Below, in pieces: positions 10,950-22,900 of a DNA stretch of 64,000 nt. The notes beneath the pieces were generated by a model. The model saw only the letters and a program-made list of their open reading frames with translations. It did not search any database and was not told where the DNA came from. Every line of letters starts with the position of its first letter. The stretch's first letter is position 1. Position numbers and translations under genes: made by a program. This stretch comes from Heligmosomoides polygyrus polygyrus (Eukaryota > Nematoda > Chromadorea > Rhabditida > Heligmosomidae), in the NCBI GenBank assembly GCA_947396885.1, contig OX377203.1, positions 1,674,001-1,738,000 on the forward strand, given 5' to 3'.

Positions 10950-11406
10950 TATCAAACGCAACAATGTATCGCGAACGCGATTCAAGAGAAACGGGAAAGA
11001 CCGGGGCTCACGGGAAGCACTGTTGATCTTAATACCGGCTATTGTGTGTTCTAGTAATTGTATTTGTTTATTAGAACTTCAGTTGTGTGGTATTCATGTT
11101 AAATTTTGCTGTGCTCATTTCTTTAGTTCGTTGGAAGTGTTTTGAGCTGCTTCTTATAATCACCCCGCTTTCCTGCCTGCCTTGTTGTCGCTAGCCGTCT
11201 GGCGTGGAGAGTGAAGTTACCCCTCTCCCGCACGATATACGGGCCAGCCCAAATTGACCTCTGCTACACATTAGCCCTTCACGTTCTCCGATCTTCTCGT
11301 ATACACTGTGCTCTACTGTTGCGGTGCTAATGAACCGCTTCGTCACCGGTGTCTTCGAGCGGTTGTACACGTCGACAAACGGACATCGTTCATTATACAA
11401 GCGGCG

Positions 11407-11574
11407 ATGACGACTACCATACGGCTCCAGGACCTAACTCCGACGCGATGTCGCGCGCCAGCCGCGTGCGACGTCGCGGCGCTGAAACGCGGACGTGCGC
11501 TCGGTGACGCATGGCTAGCCGCGGAGCACGAAATGTTCTCAGTGTTTAAGCTCCCAGACCACATTTCTAGCTAG
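11407..11574 (+). pseudogene. Short coding-like frame in the retrovirus-like element
   Basis: A 55-codon frame starting at ATG 11407, GC-rich at third positions, sits between two other element fragments. Function unknown; possibly the start of a further product or a remnant. 11580-11990 holds nothing I recognise. Confidence 0.25.
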
Positions 11575-11997
11575 GAACTTAAGATCCCACAGAATGTGGT
11601 AGGCTACAGCCTGCAGTAGGACAATTGATCCGAGAACGGGTGATAGTGACCTTTTTCCGCAGTATAACCATAATCACGGGTGAAAATTGACCGAAGAAGT
11701 TGTAGTTGGCAAATACTGACGCTAGAAACCATCCACTGACCAGGATTCCTGTATAAACTGTCGCTGATCGTCCCATTGAAACCACATTCATATACCATCT
11801 TCAAGAAACGTTGAAATAAGGTAAAGGCGTGCCGCATGTCCCTGTAGGAAGCGCTTCTAGCCGTCGGCAGCATCGGACTGCGACAACTCGTCCACTTTCG
11901 TCGCGCACCGAGCGCGACGCCAGGGGGGTTCGCGCGGCGTCGGAGTTATGTCTGCCCCCGCTACCATACAAATGAGCCTCGGAATACCCATGCAGAC

Positions 11998-12363
11998 GTG
12001 GACGTGCTACTCGATGATCGACAAACGGGGGTACACGTAGATGTGCAGCTACATCGAGCTGGCAACTTCAACTCTATCGTGATTCCAACAGCACCTAGCG
12101 TAAAGGAACAACGCAATATGTGGGCCGCTTGGGTCGACGCTTGTGAGTGGGCGAGCTACCACCCCACGCCCAACATCACTCATCTTGAGGCAGCCTCACT
12201 CGACAACAGGACAAGCATCGCACTCATGCCAGCATGGTTCGCACGTTGGTGGCTCGAAAAGATCGAAGGAGCGTGGAACGTTGGAACACCAACGACAGAC
12301 GAACACATCGTCGAGGGCGAAGAGGGAACACGATACTCAAGGAGATGGCACGCACATGACTGA
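11998..12363 (+). pseudogene. Coding-like fragment upstream of the glycoprotein region
   Basis: The frame is open from before 11998 to TGA 12361, is rich in Trp (W-A-A-W, W-W-L-E-K) and has two N-x-T/S sequons, which would suit a secreted or virion protein. No family recognised. About 120 bp separate it from the glycoprotein frame, so it may be an N-terminal part of the same env-like gene broken by a frameshift. Confidence 0.35.
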
Positions 12364-12479
12364 TGGACAACAACCAACTACGTGAGCCACGCAATGAATG
12401 CTCCCAAGTCGTTTCCATCAAGGCCAGTGAAGAGACTGCTCAACAACAGACGACATCGAAGCTTGTACATATAGCGACG

Positions 12480-13270
12480 CCACGGTTATCACTCTGCAGC
12501 CCCTACAGCAAGAAACTTGCTTGGCACTGAAAGATCGCGACAACCACCCGATCATCATTATGTCGATAAAGGTCGATGGTATAGTATTTCAGTGCCAAAA
12601 GAATGTGGAATTTTTCACAAGGGATTATCACCTGACATCGGAATCCATACATCGATGCTATCAAGCTGGGAGCTATGTGGAAAAGGCATATGAAAATACG
12701 GCGCTAACGGACAAAATGAAGGAGTTCTCGGACACAGCAAATAGCAGTCCTGGATACACATTCTGTGAGCAAAGCTGCGACAAGTGTTCCTTCTGCCAGC
12801 CCAGTTGCCTCTTCTATGCCGTGCCGACCACGTCTACCATCTACATCATCTTCACATGTCCTAGATGGGAGATCACAGTTACTTTGGAAGTGACGATCAG
12901 CAAGCAGGACTGTACCACTCGAATACAATCCAACTTCACCCAGGACAAACGGCGACATGGGATAACTTACGCTTTGGTCTCATCGGGACTATAGTCCCAC
13001 AGCTCCTCATACTTTCTTCAACATTCGCCGAAACTGGTGACCTCATCTCCGTTGTGAAACCAGCTCATCGAGGACAACTCGCACCGCACACTGTTGGACA
13101 ACTACAGTATTTTACGATACAGGATGTGACATGGTTCAATTACACCTTCGCAAATAACGCCTGCAAGTGCAATCACGGATTACGTAAAGCCTCCTGCACC
13201 TGTAGCCCTGGAAACATATCACACCTCATGCGACCATCATCTCTGCCACAGGTTTCCAAAAACTTCAATG
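12480..13270 (+). pseudogene. Phlebovirus-G2-like envelope glycoprotein remnant
   Basis: The region encodes a cysteine-rich protein with the landmarks of the phlebovirus G2 glycoprotein family as found in env genes of nematode LTR elements: a PGYTFC motif and closely spaced Cys pairs around residue 80-95 of the frame, C-L-F-Y-A-V-P, an I-F-x-C-P-R-W-E block, and further on V-G-Q-L-Q with a C-K-C..C-x-C cluster. The gene is broken: the first part (to 12991) and the last part (from about 12950) are in different frames, with a shift between about 12930 and 12960. The expected C-terminal membrane anchor is not seen before the foldback element at 13328. It would have acted as a class II fusion-type envelope protein of a retroelement; here it is a relic. 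Confidence 0.7.
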
Positions 13271-13325
13271 CTTCCCTCAGGACAACAAGGTGTAGCCAAA
13301 ACCAATATCGGATCCACTTTGCAAC

Positions 13326-14380
13326 TAATAGGTTGTTCCATAAGTCCTTGCAGTTTTTTTTTTCAACGATTCACTGCAGATTTCACCGTCGGTATCCTGC
13401 ATAGCGCTGCACAGCTTTCGAAAGGGCATGATTTGCTCTATCAGAATATGTATTGCATTTCTTTTTTCATCATGAACTTCGTCAATTTTTAGGTCGTTGA
13501 AGTGAAAAGTGAAAAAGCGGCCATCTGCGCAGTTGTTCTCTCCACTTAGGTTTGGAATCTATTTTTGCGGAGCTTTTCATAGCATTTGAAAGACAATGTT
13601 CTGTACTACGAGAATATGTGTTGGTCCTATTTTCTCACTTGTCCTTTATTGATTTTTAGGCCATCAAACTGGGAATTCCGACTTTTCCGTCCGAATTTTT
13701 ACCAAAACTCCGGTTCTGTGGTTGGACTTTTTTGCTTGGTGTTATATGTCGCTTGGAAGAGGATGTCTTGCTCAGTAAGAATTTGCGTCGCGTTTATTGG
13801 CTCACACTGATTTCTGTCGCATAACAACAACTGAAGAAGGAGAAGGAGTTGTTGGGGAAGACGATTTTTCTCTTTTTGGCATTTTGTTGATATTCAACAG
13901 AAATCAATAAACGCAACATATATTCTTATAGAGCAAGATATTCTCTTTCAAATGACATATAACACCAACCCAAAAAGTCCAACCACAGAGCAGCAGCTGT
14001 CGGTAAATATAAATCTTCTCCTTCGGACGTCCCAATTTGATGACCTAAAAATCAATAAAGGGCAAATGAGCAAATAGCACTAGCACATATTCTTGTAGTA
14101 CAGAACATTGTCTTCCAAATGCTCGAAAAAACTGCGCAAAAATTCCAAACCCAAGCGGAGAGAACAAGTGCGCAAATGACTACTTTTTCACTTTTCACTT
14201 TTCACTTCAAAGACCCAAAAATTGACGACATTCAGGATGAAAAAAGGAATTCAATACATGTTCTGATAGAGCAAATCATTCTCTTTCGAAGGCTATGCAG
14301 CGCTATGCAAGAGACCGCCGGCGAAATCTGCAGTGAATCGTTGAAAAAAAAACGGCGAAGACTTATGGGACAACCTAATA
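13326..14380. mobile_element. Foldback family B element, copy 1 (mariner-type ends)
   Basis: A 1051-bp element (13328-14378) with ends ATAGGTTGTTCCATAAGTCC and its complement, flanked by TA at 13326-13327 and 14379-14380. The arms are reverse complements over roughly 500 bp each, meeting near 13850. The termini resemble mariner elements but no transposase is present. A second copy is at 21863-22917. Confidence 0.85.
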
Positions 14381-14524
14381 TTTCTATGAGATGTCCTGGA
14401 AGCAATTTGAATGTGCATTTGGCCTATACAGTACACGCTGATTGGGCGCAATGAAAGCGAGAATAATCCCTTCGCGGCACCAGAGCGGTCCAATTACCAT
14501 ATATGGATAGCAGAGCTTTATACC

Positions 14525-14712
14525 GCACCATATCGAGGTCGAGGGACTTGTTCGGGTCCCGCCCAGGGGGCCTTCCATCCCTCTGATGTCATGTCCTGTC
14601 TGACTGTCTGACTTGGCTACTGGTTGGCCACCGCAACTTATCGCCAAATCGCCTCCACTGTATCCCGTAGACGTCGAATACGTGGCGCATCCCATAGAAC
14701 CCGAAGTGTAGA
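14525..14712 (+). repeat. tRNA-derived SINE, family A, fragment
   Basis: Family-A landmarks (gttcgggtcccgcccagg, ccaccgcaacttatcg, cgtggcgcatccc) are present but the middle is deleted. 14715-15170 shows no gene. Confidence 0.55.
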
Positions 14713-15174
14713 CGTGCCCATGCAAAGCACTGTCATGTAGTACACGCCACAGACACTCAGCGAAACACTTTCCGATCTCCAAAGCTGGAATCTGTCAGCG
14801 CACTTCACTCTCCACGTCCCGATCTCAATGCAAAACCGGTTGCGACTGACGTAATCCGCGAGACATCTCTATCTGGCCGTGTAGGAATTGATGGCATTCT
14901 CGTCAAATTCACTCCATAGCACTGCTCGTTTACATCGTATGGTGACTTGTAAGCGATTCAGGCTTCATATCCTCTGTTCTGCTGCTCTTTCTAGTCTTAC
15001 ATTTGCATCTCGTACGTCTTCATTTTTCATTATTTACTCATTCTTTCAAAAATTTAATTTATTATCATTTATTACACGCTAAATTATAAAATGCTGCGGT
15101 TGATGTTGGTAAATTGCTTTGTGGGATGCGCCACGTATTCTACTTCTATGGGGTGCCATGAACACAATTGAAAT

Positions 15175-15515
15175 TACTTTTTTTTCTTCGTGCCAATCAG
15201 ATTTGTTATAAAATTATTTATTATTACAGCGAACGTTTCCATTAACTCGTCTTTTTCAAGGCCTGAAAGAAGCTCGAAACGTCTTCATCCGAGAAGCCAA
15301 TTATGTCAGAAACATCGTGTCTTCCCTTTGTTCAGTACCAACTAGCCCCAAGAAAGACAGTACTGAGCGGGACACGGTGTGTTTCTGACCCAAGTGGCTT
15401 CGCGGATGAAGAAATTTCGAGCTTATTTCAGGTCTTGAAGAAGACGAGTAAGTCGAAAGGTCGGCCGTAATAATAAATAATTTTATAACAAACCTGATCG
15501 GCACAGAAGAAAACA
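15175..15515. repeat. Palindrome with two hammerhead-like motifs
   Basis: Arms at about 15175-15300 and 15405-15515 are reverse complements in part, with 'ttataaaattatttattatt' in both. Each arm has a gaag..gaaac-type motif on the plus strand (15258-15283 and 15433-15463), both diverged from the best copy at 63496-63533. Confidence 0.5.
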
Positions 15516-15789
15516 AGTGATATGAAAATGTCCAGGTTTCAAGAGCGTCGAACTTGGAGTCCACAAATGGGATGTGTGTTTGACCTATTCAATGACTTGG
15601 TGGCCAGATAACGGACAAGTCAATGTCTTATCCATCCTCAACAGGTCCGGGACCAACTCACCGAGCTTGAAGGCAGGTATGCCTTGGTTAGCCTGAGCGT
15701 GGTCCGAACCTTGAATCGATTCAGAGAGCAAGGAAGAGCCGCCATCTCTTCCGATTGTGCTCCATTCGTTCTCATGCCATTGGAGAAGA

Positions 15790-16060
15790 GTGCAGTGCAT
15801 TCGGAAGAAGTGCCGTTTCTCGTCTGTACTCCGTATCAATTCAAGGTTCGAGTCCCACGCAACCTAAGCAAGCCTGTCATCCCTTCCGAGTAGGAGAACT
15901 GATCGTAGACCACTGGTAAGAGTGGAACACTGCCCGTCTGTCGGCTGTCCATCACTAGCCATCGTGTAGACCAAATACGTATTGAAACTACCTCGACGAT
16001 ATCCAGCAAAAGCTGAATGCATGGCGCATTCCAGAAAGGGACTGGCGAACGCCCCATTAT
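15790..16060 (+). repeat. tRNA-derived SINE related to family A
   Basis: B box GGTTCGAGTCCC at about 15845, followed by a diverged body and the tail 'tgaatgcatggcgcattcca'. It appears to be a distinct older subfamily. 16060-16860 contains no recognised feature. Confidence 0.5.
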
Positions 16061-16928
16061 CATGCTACTCAAACCGCTTTCATATGGCCTTAACAGGAAC
16101 AGCAAGTAGTGGACTGAACTGGATCTGGTCAGCTAATACCCTAACCTAGAAGAACCCTTTTCTGTTCCTATTTGGGAGGGTTAGGCATCCAAGGTAAGCC
16201 TATCATGCAGTTCACTTATGTGCTCGAAAACGCCGTGAAAATTGGTACCCGATGTCGCCATTTTCATATGCACCTCCCTTCATTCTTGGTGTGTGCCAAA
16301 GAGGCCCAAGATTTCTGGCTGCTCATAGCTGCTGTGCGCACCTCAAATGAAGGCTCTTTAGGTCTTAAGATGATGAAAGCACTGAACTGACCATCGACTT
16401 CCTTCCCAATTTAATAAAGAGGCGAAATAAGCGGGTGCGAACCACTTCCAAAACGTGACGTAAAAGTGGAATGCATGGCGCATTCATGGACAACCACAGA
16501 GAGGAGGAGCTCTTACCTCTATCTAAGGATATTTTGCGGAATCCAGCTGGCTAAAAGCCGCTTAGCGACTGTTTCCTCGATCCTGTTAATGGCTTGCTCC
16601 TACAATACCCATAGATGTCCGCCAAAGGACGTTATTAAGTAGTGTAGAGGTTGTATTTCTTTTATTGACCTCGGTTAGGTTATAAAAGTACCAGATTGGA
16701 GACACTCTCCTAATTATCGATCGATATCGATCGTTTGTCACGATCAAGTTCAATCAATATTAAAGCGGAACGTTCTCTTTTCTGCCTTCCGAAGCCGTTT
16801 CTTCTTTTTTCTGCAAATTTAAGCTCTTCATTCGATGTTTTGCCTTATTCCACGATTTTCAGGTGGCCGGCATCTGCGGCTGTGACGATCAGCCTGCGCT
16901 ACGTCGTTTCACCCGCTACAACTACGCG

Positions 16929-19900
16929 ATGATGGACTCACCAGTGGTGTCGGCAGCTCCGCCGCCGTCAACAGCCTTCTCGAAGAGGTTTGTCTTCGAA
17001 CGGCTATGGGTTATAGAAGGCTTCAAAGAAGGTTCTCGCTCTCTTCCAGCTCAAAGAAGCCATCATTCTTCAGCGGCAACTGGACGTTTCGTGATCGAAA
17101 ACAATCACGACCAAATGTGGTTCCTGAGGGCATGAGAAGGTAAGGGTGTAGCGCCTTGACTTAGTGCCTGTTCATAGTCCGCATATCACAAGACTCTTGA
17201 AGTGAGAGCGAACTCCTCAAATCGAAACGAGCTTGTTCTACATTAAATACAGATTCTTCAAAAAAGTTCGAATAATTTTTTGTTCAAGAAAACATTTATT
17301 ATGGTGTAACTTTTTTGAAATTTTAATTCATCTACCCAATAAGTGAATACTAGTTTGAAATTTTAAAAAATGTTATTTTTTGAAGAAAATAATTATTTAA
17401 AGTTTGTTTTAAAGAGCAGAAAGGTGGCCATCTTTTAGTGTCAGAAAGGACACCTCTTCCAAGACATCGCGATTTTTTTTCGGTTGATAGCAGAATTTGT
17501 TTGCATGGAGCTTGACATCTGTTACCGATATAACAAAAGCTACTGTAAAGAACACACATATCCTCACTTTGCTGGTTCATGTAGGCAGCATTTACACTAC
17601 CAATCAAATATTTAAAAATCACGGCGACCTTCTCGAGTGCATAACGCGATCCAATATTTTCGAACGCTAAAAAAACCGATTGGTTTAAATCTTTCTACGA
17701 AAAAAAAGGCAGCAAATTTTTTATTGCAGTAAAAGACGAGATTGTGCCATGCGCTCAGCCAGATCGTCGCGATTTTTAATTGATTGATAGTGTATGAATA
17801 AGAACACATATGACTGAATCCAGTTACATCTCTTCTCTCTTGATACGTGAAGTCATCTCCTTTTTTTCTCAATAGTACCATGCAATTTACTGTGTACTGA
17901 ATGGTAAGTTGGATAGAAAGAAGGCAATATATTGAAAAAACCATTCCGAAAACTTTTATCAGTCTACCAATAGCTGCGGTTTTTATGGTCAACCAGTCTG
18001 AAGTTATAGAAGTGACAAAGGCTGTCACTGAAAGAAGCTCGACCTCGCCTAACTTCAAAAGGCTATATCCTTACGCTAAGGTGTGACTTGCCAGGAATGT
18101 TGCTCGAGAGTGGTATGAAATTTACGAATTTCATACATACCACGCTATAACTTGGCTGGTTTTTGCAAAACCGCTCTTTTTTGCCCTCCAACAGTACGTT
18201 CGCACACAGTCTAATTGTAGTTACCCTAGGTATGATGAAGAAAGATCATATATCTTCTCATAATTTGTATGGAAATGACTTCTACGGAATCAATGACTAA
18301 ACATTGATGAGGAATGAATTTAAATCTTGGGCTTTTCTCAGCTAACAGATTTGTTTCTGGTATAACATATGCCTTCATATCAGTCCCATCATTTCTTGTT
18401 GTATAGCCAACCATTGTTTTGCTACGTATTTAGCTTGTCAACTTTGTTGTTTGTTGTTGGCTTAAATAAACATAAATAAATAAATAAATAAATAAATAAA
18501 TATATGCTGATTACTCGAGGCAGGAAGATTAAGATGTGTGTTTCCTATACATATCTTCATTTTCCTGCCTCGTGGTGTAATGGCGCAGAGCATCCCGCCC
18601 GGTCAGAGGGAAGCGCGGGTTCGAGTCCCGCCTGGCGCTAGAAGTTTTGATCGCAACAAAACATCGTTGTAACAGCTTACATCCTCGATACCAGCCAATT
18701 GAGGCTTAAAAAACTGAATTGAATCATTTGTATTTCCCGCATTTGCTTTTTGAACAATTCTCAAGAGTGTAGCTCTACGCAAACAGAATCTTTGTTATTA
18801 GGAAGTTACAATTTTATAAAGTTTCAAAACATGTTCACTTTTTGGTGCGTTTTTTGAGTTGAAAATTTTCAGTTATGCACATTTTCAGACTTTATAAAAA
18901 TTTTATCTCCTTGTTTTTTCTCCGGCAAAAAAAAATTCTTGAATCCACTCCCTGAAAACTAAAATGTTTACAAAATTTCGAGCAGTATGCTCGCCTATTG
19001 TTACAGGCGAGTTTAAAAAGCTTTTCCTTAGAGAAAAATATTCCAACCATTTTGAAAAGTCTGTTTTAATAGGGAAAAATCTTTTTTTCCATTTGGGAGA
19101 TATTCAGTTTGATTGACGAGAACATGGTAAATATCTGCATGTTCGAGAGATCTACTCGAATTAATCGATTTGCATGTTTTCCCGCGTGATCAGGTACAGT
19201 ACCCACAGCAGCCTGATTCAGGGAAGAGCGACCGATGAGCATGAACATGTCCGAGTCGCGAGGTTCACGTAGCAAAAGTGAGGTGGCAAGTCGTCAGATG
19301 GAGGTCCGAGTACCGATGAAGGTCGAACGCGCCGCTCCTCCAGTTCCTGCTCCCGTGCCGCTTCCTGCCACCGAAGAGCCACCGCGACGAACCAGGCAAC
19401 TCTCGGAGAACGCTGCTCTCTACAAGAGTACATGCGGTTTTGTTTTATTTTATTTTGGTTTTTTACTCTATTTGGGCGCAACGGAATGATAGACGACCGA
19501 CTATCGACCGGCAGGGCTCAAAAATCATTGATCAAATATTTTCAGCAAATATTGCTGTCGACGACGACGACGACGACGCTACAACAGCCGTTCTGCGCCC
19601 GAAGAAGGAGTCGACCGAGACGAACAACAACCGATACAGCTACAACTCGAGGTGACCACACATTTCGAGTGATACCGCATGGATGCAGTGGCAGAAGGTG
19701 CTGCTATCACGAATCGATTGGTCCAGGGTTCGCCTTCGCGCCCAGGCTATTGCGGCCTAAGCCAATTATACATCATTCTTCTGAAGGGGAAGGCACTGAA
19801 TTCTATGCCCATCACTACCCGAGACAAAACTTCGGCTTTGAGGAAGTACTAGAAGCCGCAACCTTTGCATTTGGGTTTTTTTTAGAGAGTGGAAAAGCCT

Positions 19901-22900
19901 ATTAAGACATTAAGCATTTTCAGACACAAATCAGGGCCATCAACGCGCATACCCATGGGCATGCTGGGTATACGGGGTAGACATACCCACGATGTGGACA
20001 TACCCACGATTCATGATAAACCTTAACCGCCAAATGGGTATATCAATCGGTAAAGGAAACCAGCCGATCGTTGTGGGTATATCCGTATTCCCGCGACTCA
20101 TTCACGACCCATTGACAAAATGGCGCTCCAGTGAGATCATCTGTTTTCGCGAAAGGTCTAGTTGTACCTTGCCCTTGATTCCTTTCATGAATACGATTCG
20201 TAGCCACTACCCATTGCTGGTGGTGGGTATGGTTCCCTTACGGTATCTCTACCTATACCCATTGCTTGATGAATCCGGGCCCAGATCAATCATTTTTAAG
20301 CACTAAAACTTCTGAACTCGTACACCTATCGCTGATCGTCAAACACGAATTACGATCTCCTTCGTTACAGTAACCCGCTGCGAAAAAGCTGCCCTGATCT
20401 GGAAGCGGCCACCGTCACCCCTCTGCCGTCGTCGGACGACCGTGGAGCACGACGACGGAATCGCAGAGCCAAGGAGAAGATCAGAGAAGCGTGCTGGCGA
20501 CGGAAACCGGTTGAGGTTAGTCACACCGATCAGCTCGTCGTGTTGGCGCTAGATTAGGCTCGGCTCAGCGCTTTCTTCGGCATGGGAACACTTCTTACCA
20601 GGGAAGGGTCTCAGGCGTAGGCCTAAACGGGGGAAATGGATAGTACTGCTAGAATCTCCACCCTTCATACAGTAGAACAATATGTTTCGTTTTTGCTGAG
20701 TCCTTGAACCTGATGGCGGCACGTTGCGAAAGCTTATGCGGCACGCGAATCGGTGGCTCAGCAGGGTGCGACGCTGCTTCACAGGAGCTAGGCCAGATGT
20801 TCGACTCTTTCATGACCGCTGCCTCCTTTACCAATTTGCTTCCTTCACATTTATTTCACTCTAACTTGTCAAGCAAGGGTTTATTGTGAGCTGTGCTTCA
20901 CTATCTTTCCTCAAATTTTGTATTATGAATAAAATGCTTTTTGTTTTTTTAGCGAATGTTAAACAGGGACCTTACAGCAGGTACGGGTGACTAGAAATGT
21001 CCACGTCATAATTACCGATTTCGCCCAAACCTCGCCCAGGGAAGTTATTTGGAGCGGGCGCTGATCACGAATTTGAAATCCGTTTTTCGTACTACGCTGG
21101 AGTACGGTAAGTAGGGGTGACTAATGATGGTAAGCTCATGGTCACAGTTTTCGCCTAAACTTTGTCTATGGGGGGGGGGGTATCTGAGGTGTCGATCACG
21201 AATCTGACCTTTACTTTACAATTTGGAGTGAAATAAATGTGTAGGAGATGTGTGGGAAGCAAACTGGTAAAGGAGACAGCAGTCATAAAAATGCAAAAAT
21301 ATTGAACAGCACCGGAGTCGAACATCTGGTCTAGCACCTGTGAAGCAGCGCCGCACCCTGCTGAGCCACCGATTCGCCTGCCGCAGAAACTTTCGCAGCA
21401 TCCCATGCATCAGCGCGCGCAGGTATGCACGTGGGCACACGCTAACCGTGCAATCCTGTACTTCACCGTCGAGGGCCCTCTAGCTCTTTGAATTCAGGGA
21501 CTCAGCAAAAACGAAACATACTTTTCTACTAAATGAAGGGTGAAGATTCTCGCAGTACTATCGATTTCTCCCCTTCAGAAATACGCTTGAAACCCTTCCC
21601 TGGTAAGCCAGGGCCATTAAAAGCGTACTGTTCGCACATTCTCACAAAACAACATCTTTCAAACACCAAATATGCAAAAAAAAATGCAAAGGCAAGGAAC
21701 CAAACATCTGATCCCATGCCTATAAATCAGTACTTTTGCTGCTTTTTGCATATTCGATGTTTGGAAAGTGTTGTCCTATTAGTTTCACTTTCCACAGTGA
21801 ACTTTCAGCCCCACGAACTCGGTAGGTCCAACGACTCAGCAAAAAGGTAACCATTTTTCTACTATTAGGTTGTCCCATAAGTCCCGCTGTTTTTTAACGA
21901 TTCATCGCGGATTTCGCCTGCGGTCTCTTGCATAGCGCTATACCGCTTTCGAAGGAAAATGATTTGCTCTATCAGAGCATGTATAGCATTTCTTTTTTCA
22001 TCCTGAATTTTGTCAATTTTTGGTCGCTAAAGTGAAAAATGAAAAAGTGGCCATCTGCGCAGCCGCTTCTCTCCGCTTAGGCTTGGGATTTTTGCGCAGT
22101 TTTTCATAGCATTTGGAGAACAATGTTCTGTACTACAAGAATGCGTGTTGGTCCTATTTGCTCATTCGTCCTTTATTGATTTTTAGGCCATCAAATTGGG
22201 ACGTCCGACTTCTCCATCCGAATTTTTACCGACAGCTCCTGCTCTGGGGTGGACTTTTTTGCTTGGTGTTAATGTCGTTCGGAAGAGAATGTCTTGCTCA
22301 ACAAGAATCTGTGTCGCGTCTATAGGCTCATGCTGATTTCTGTCGAACAACGTCAACAACTGAACAAGGAGAAGGAGTTGTTGGTGAAGATGATTTTTCT
22401 CTTTTTGGAATTTTGTTGATATTCGACAGAAATCAGCATGAGCCAATAGATGCGACATAGATTCTTATTAAGCAAGACATCCGTTTCCGAACGACATATA
22501 ACATCAAGCAAAAAAGTCCAACCACAGAACCGGAGTTTTGGCAAAAATTCGGACGGAAAAGTCGGACGTCTCAATTTGATGGCCTAAAAATCAATAAAGG
22601 ACAAATGAGCAAATGGGATCAATACGTATTCTTGTAGTACAGAATATTGTCTTGCAAATGCTATGAAAAACTGCGCAAAAATTTCAAACCTAAGCGGAGA
22701 GAAGCTACTGCGCATATGGCCACTTTTTCACTTTTCTTTTTAGCGACCTAAAAATTGACAAAATTCATGATGAAAAAAGAAATGCAATACATGCTCTGGT
22801 AGAGCAAATCATTCTCTTCCGAAGTCTGTATCTGTAAGGCGCTATGCTAGATACCGCCGACGAAATCCGCAATGTATCGTTGAAAAAAACGGCGAAGACT

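Noticed and set aside
17612..18058. 148-codon minus-strand frame
   Set aside because: Half of it lies in a foldback A copy and the rest has no recognisable family or splice context; it is inside an intron of the opposite-strand SAM-PDZ gene.
18565..18640. A functional tRNA gene
   Set aside because: A and B boxes are good, but the same head plus an unrelated tail occurs three times and the anticodon arm does not pair well; a SINE explains it better.
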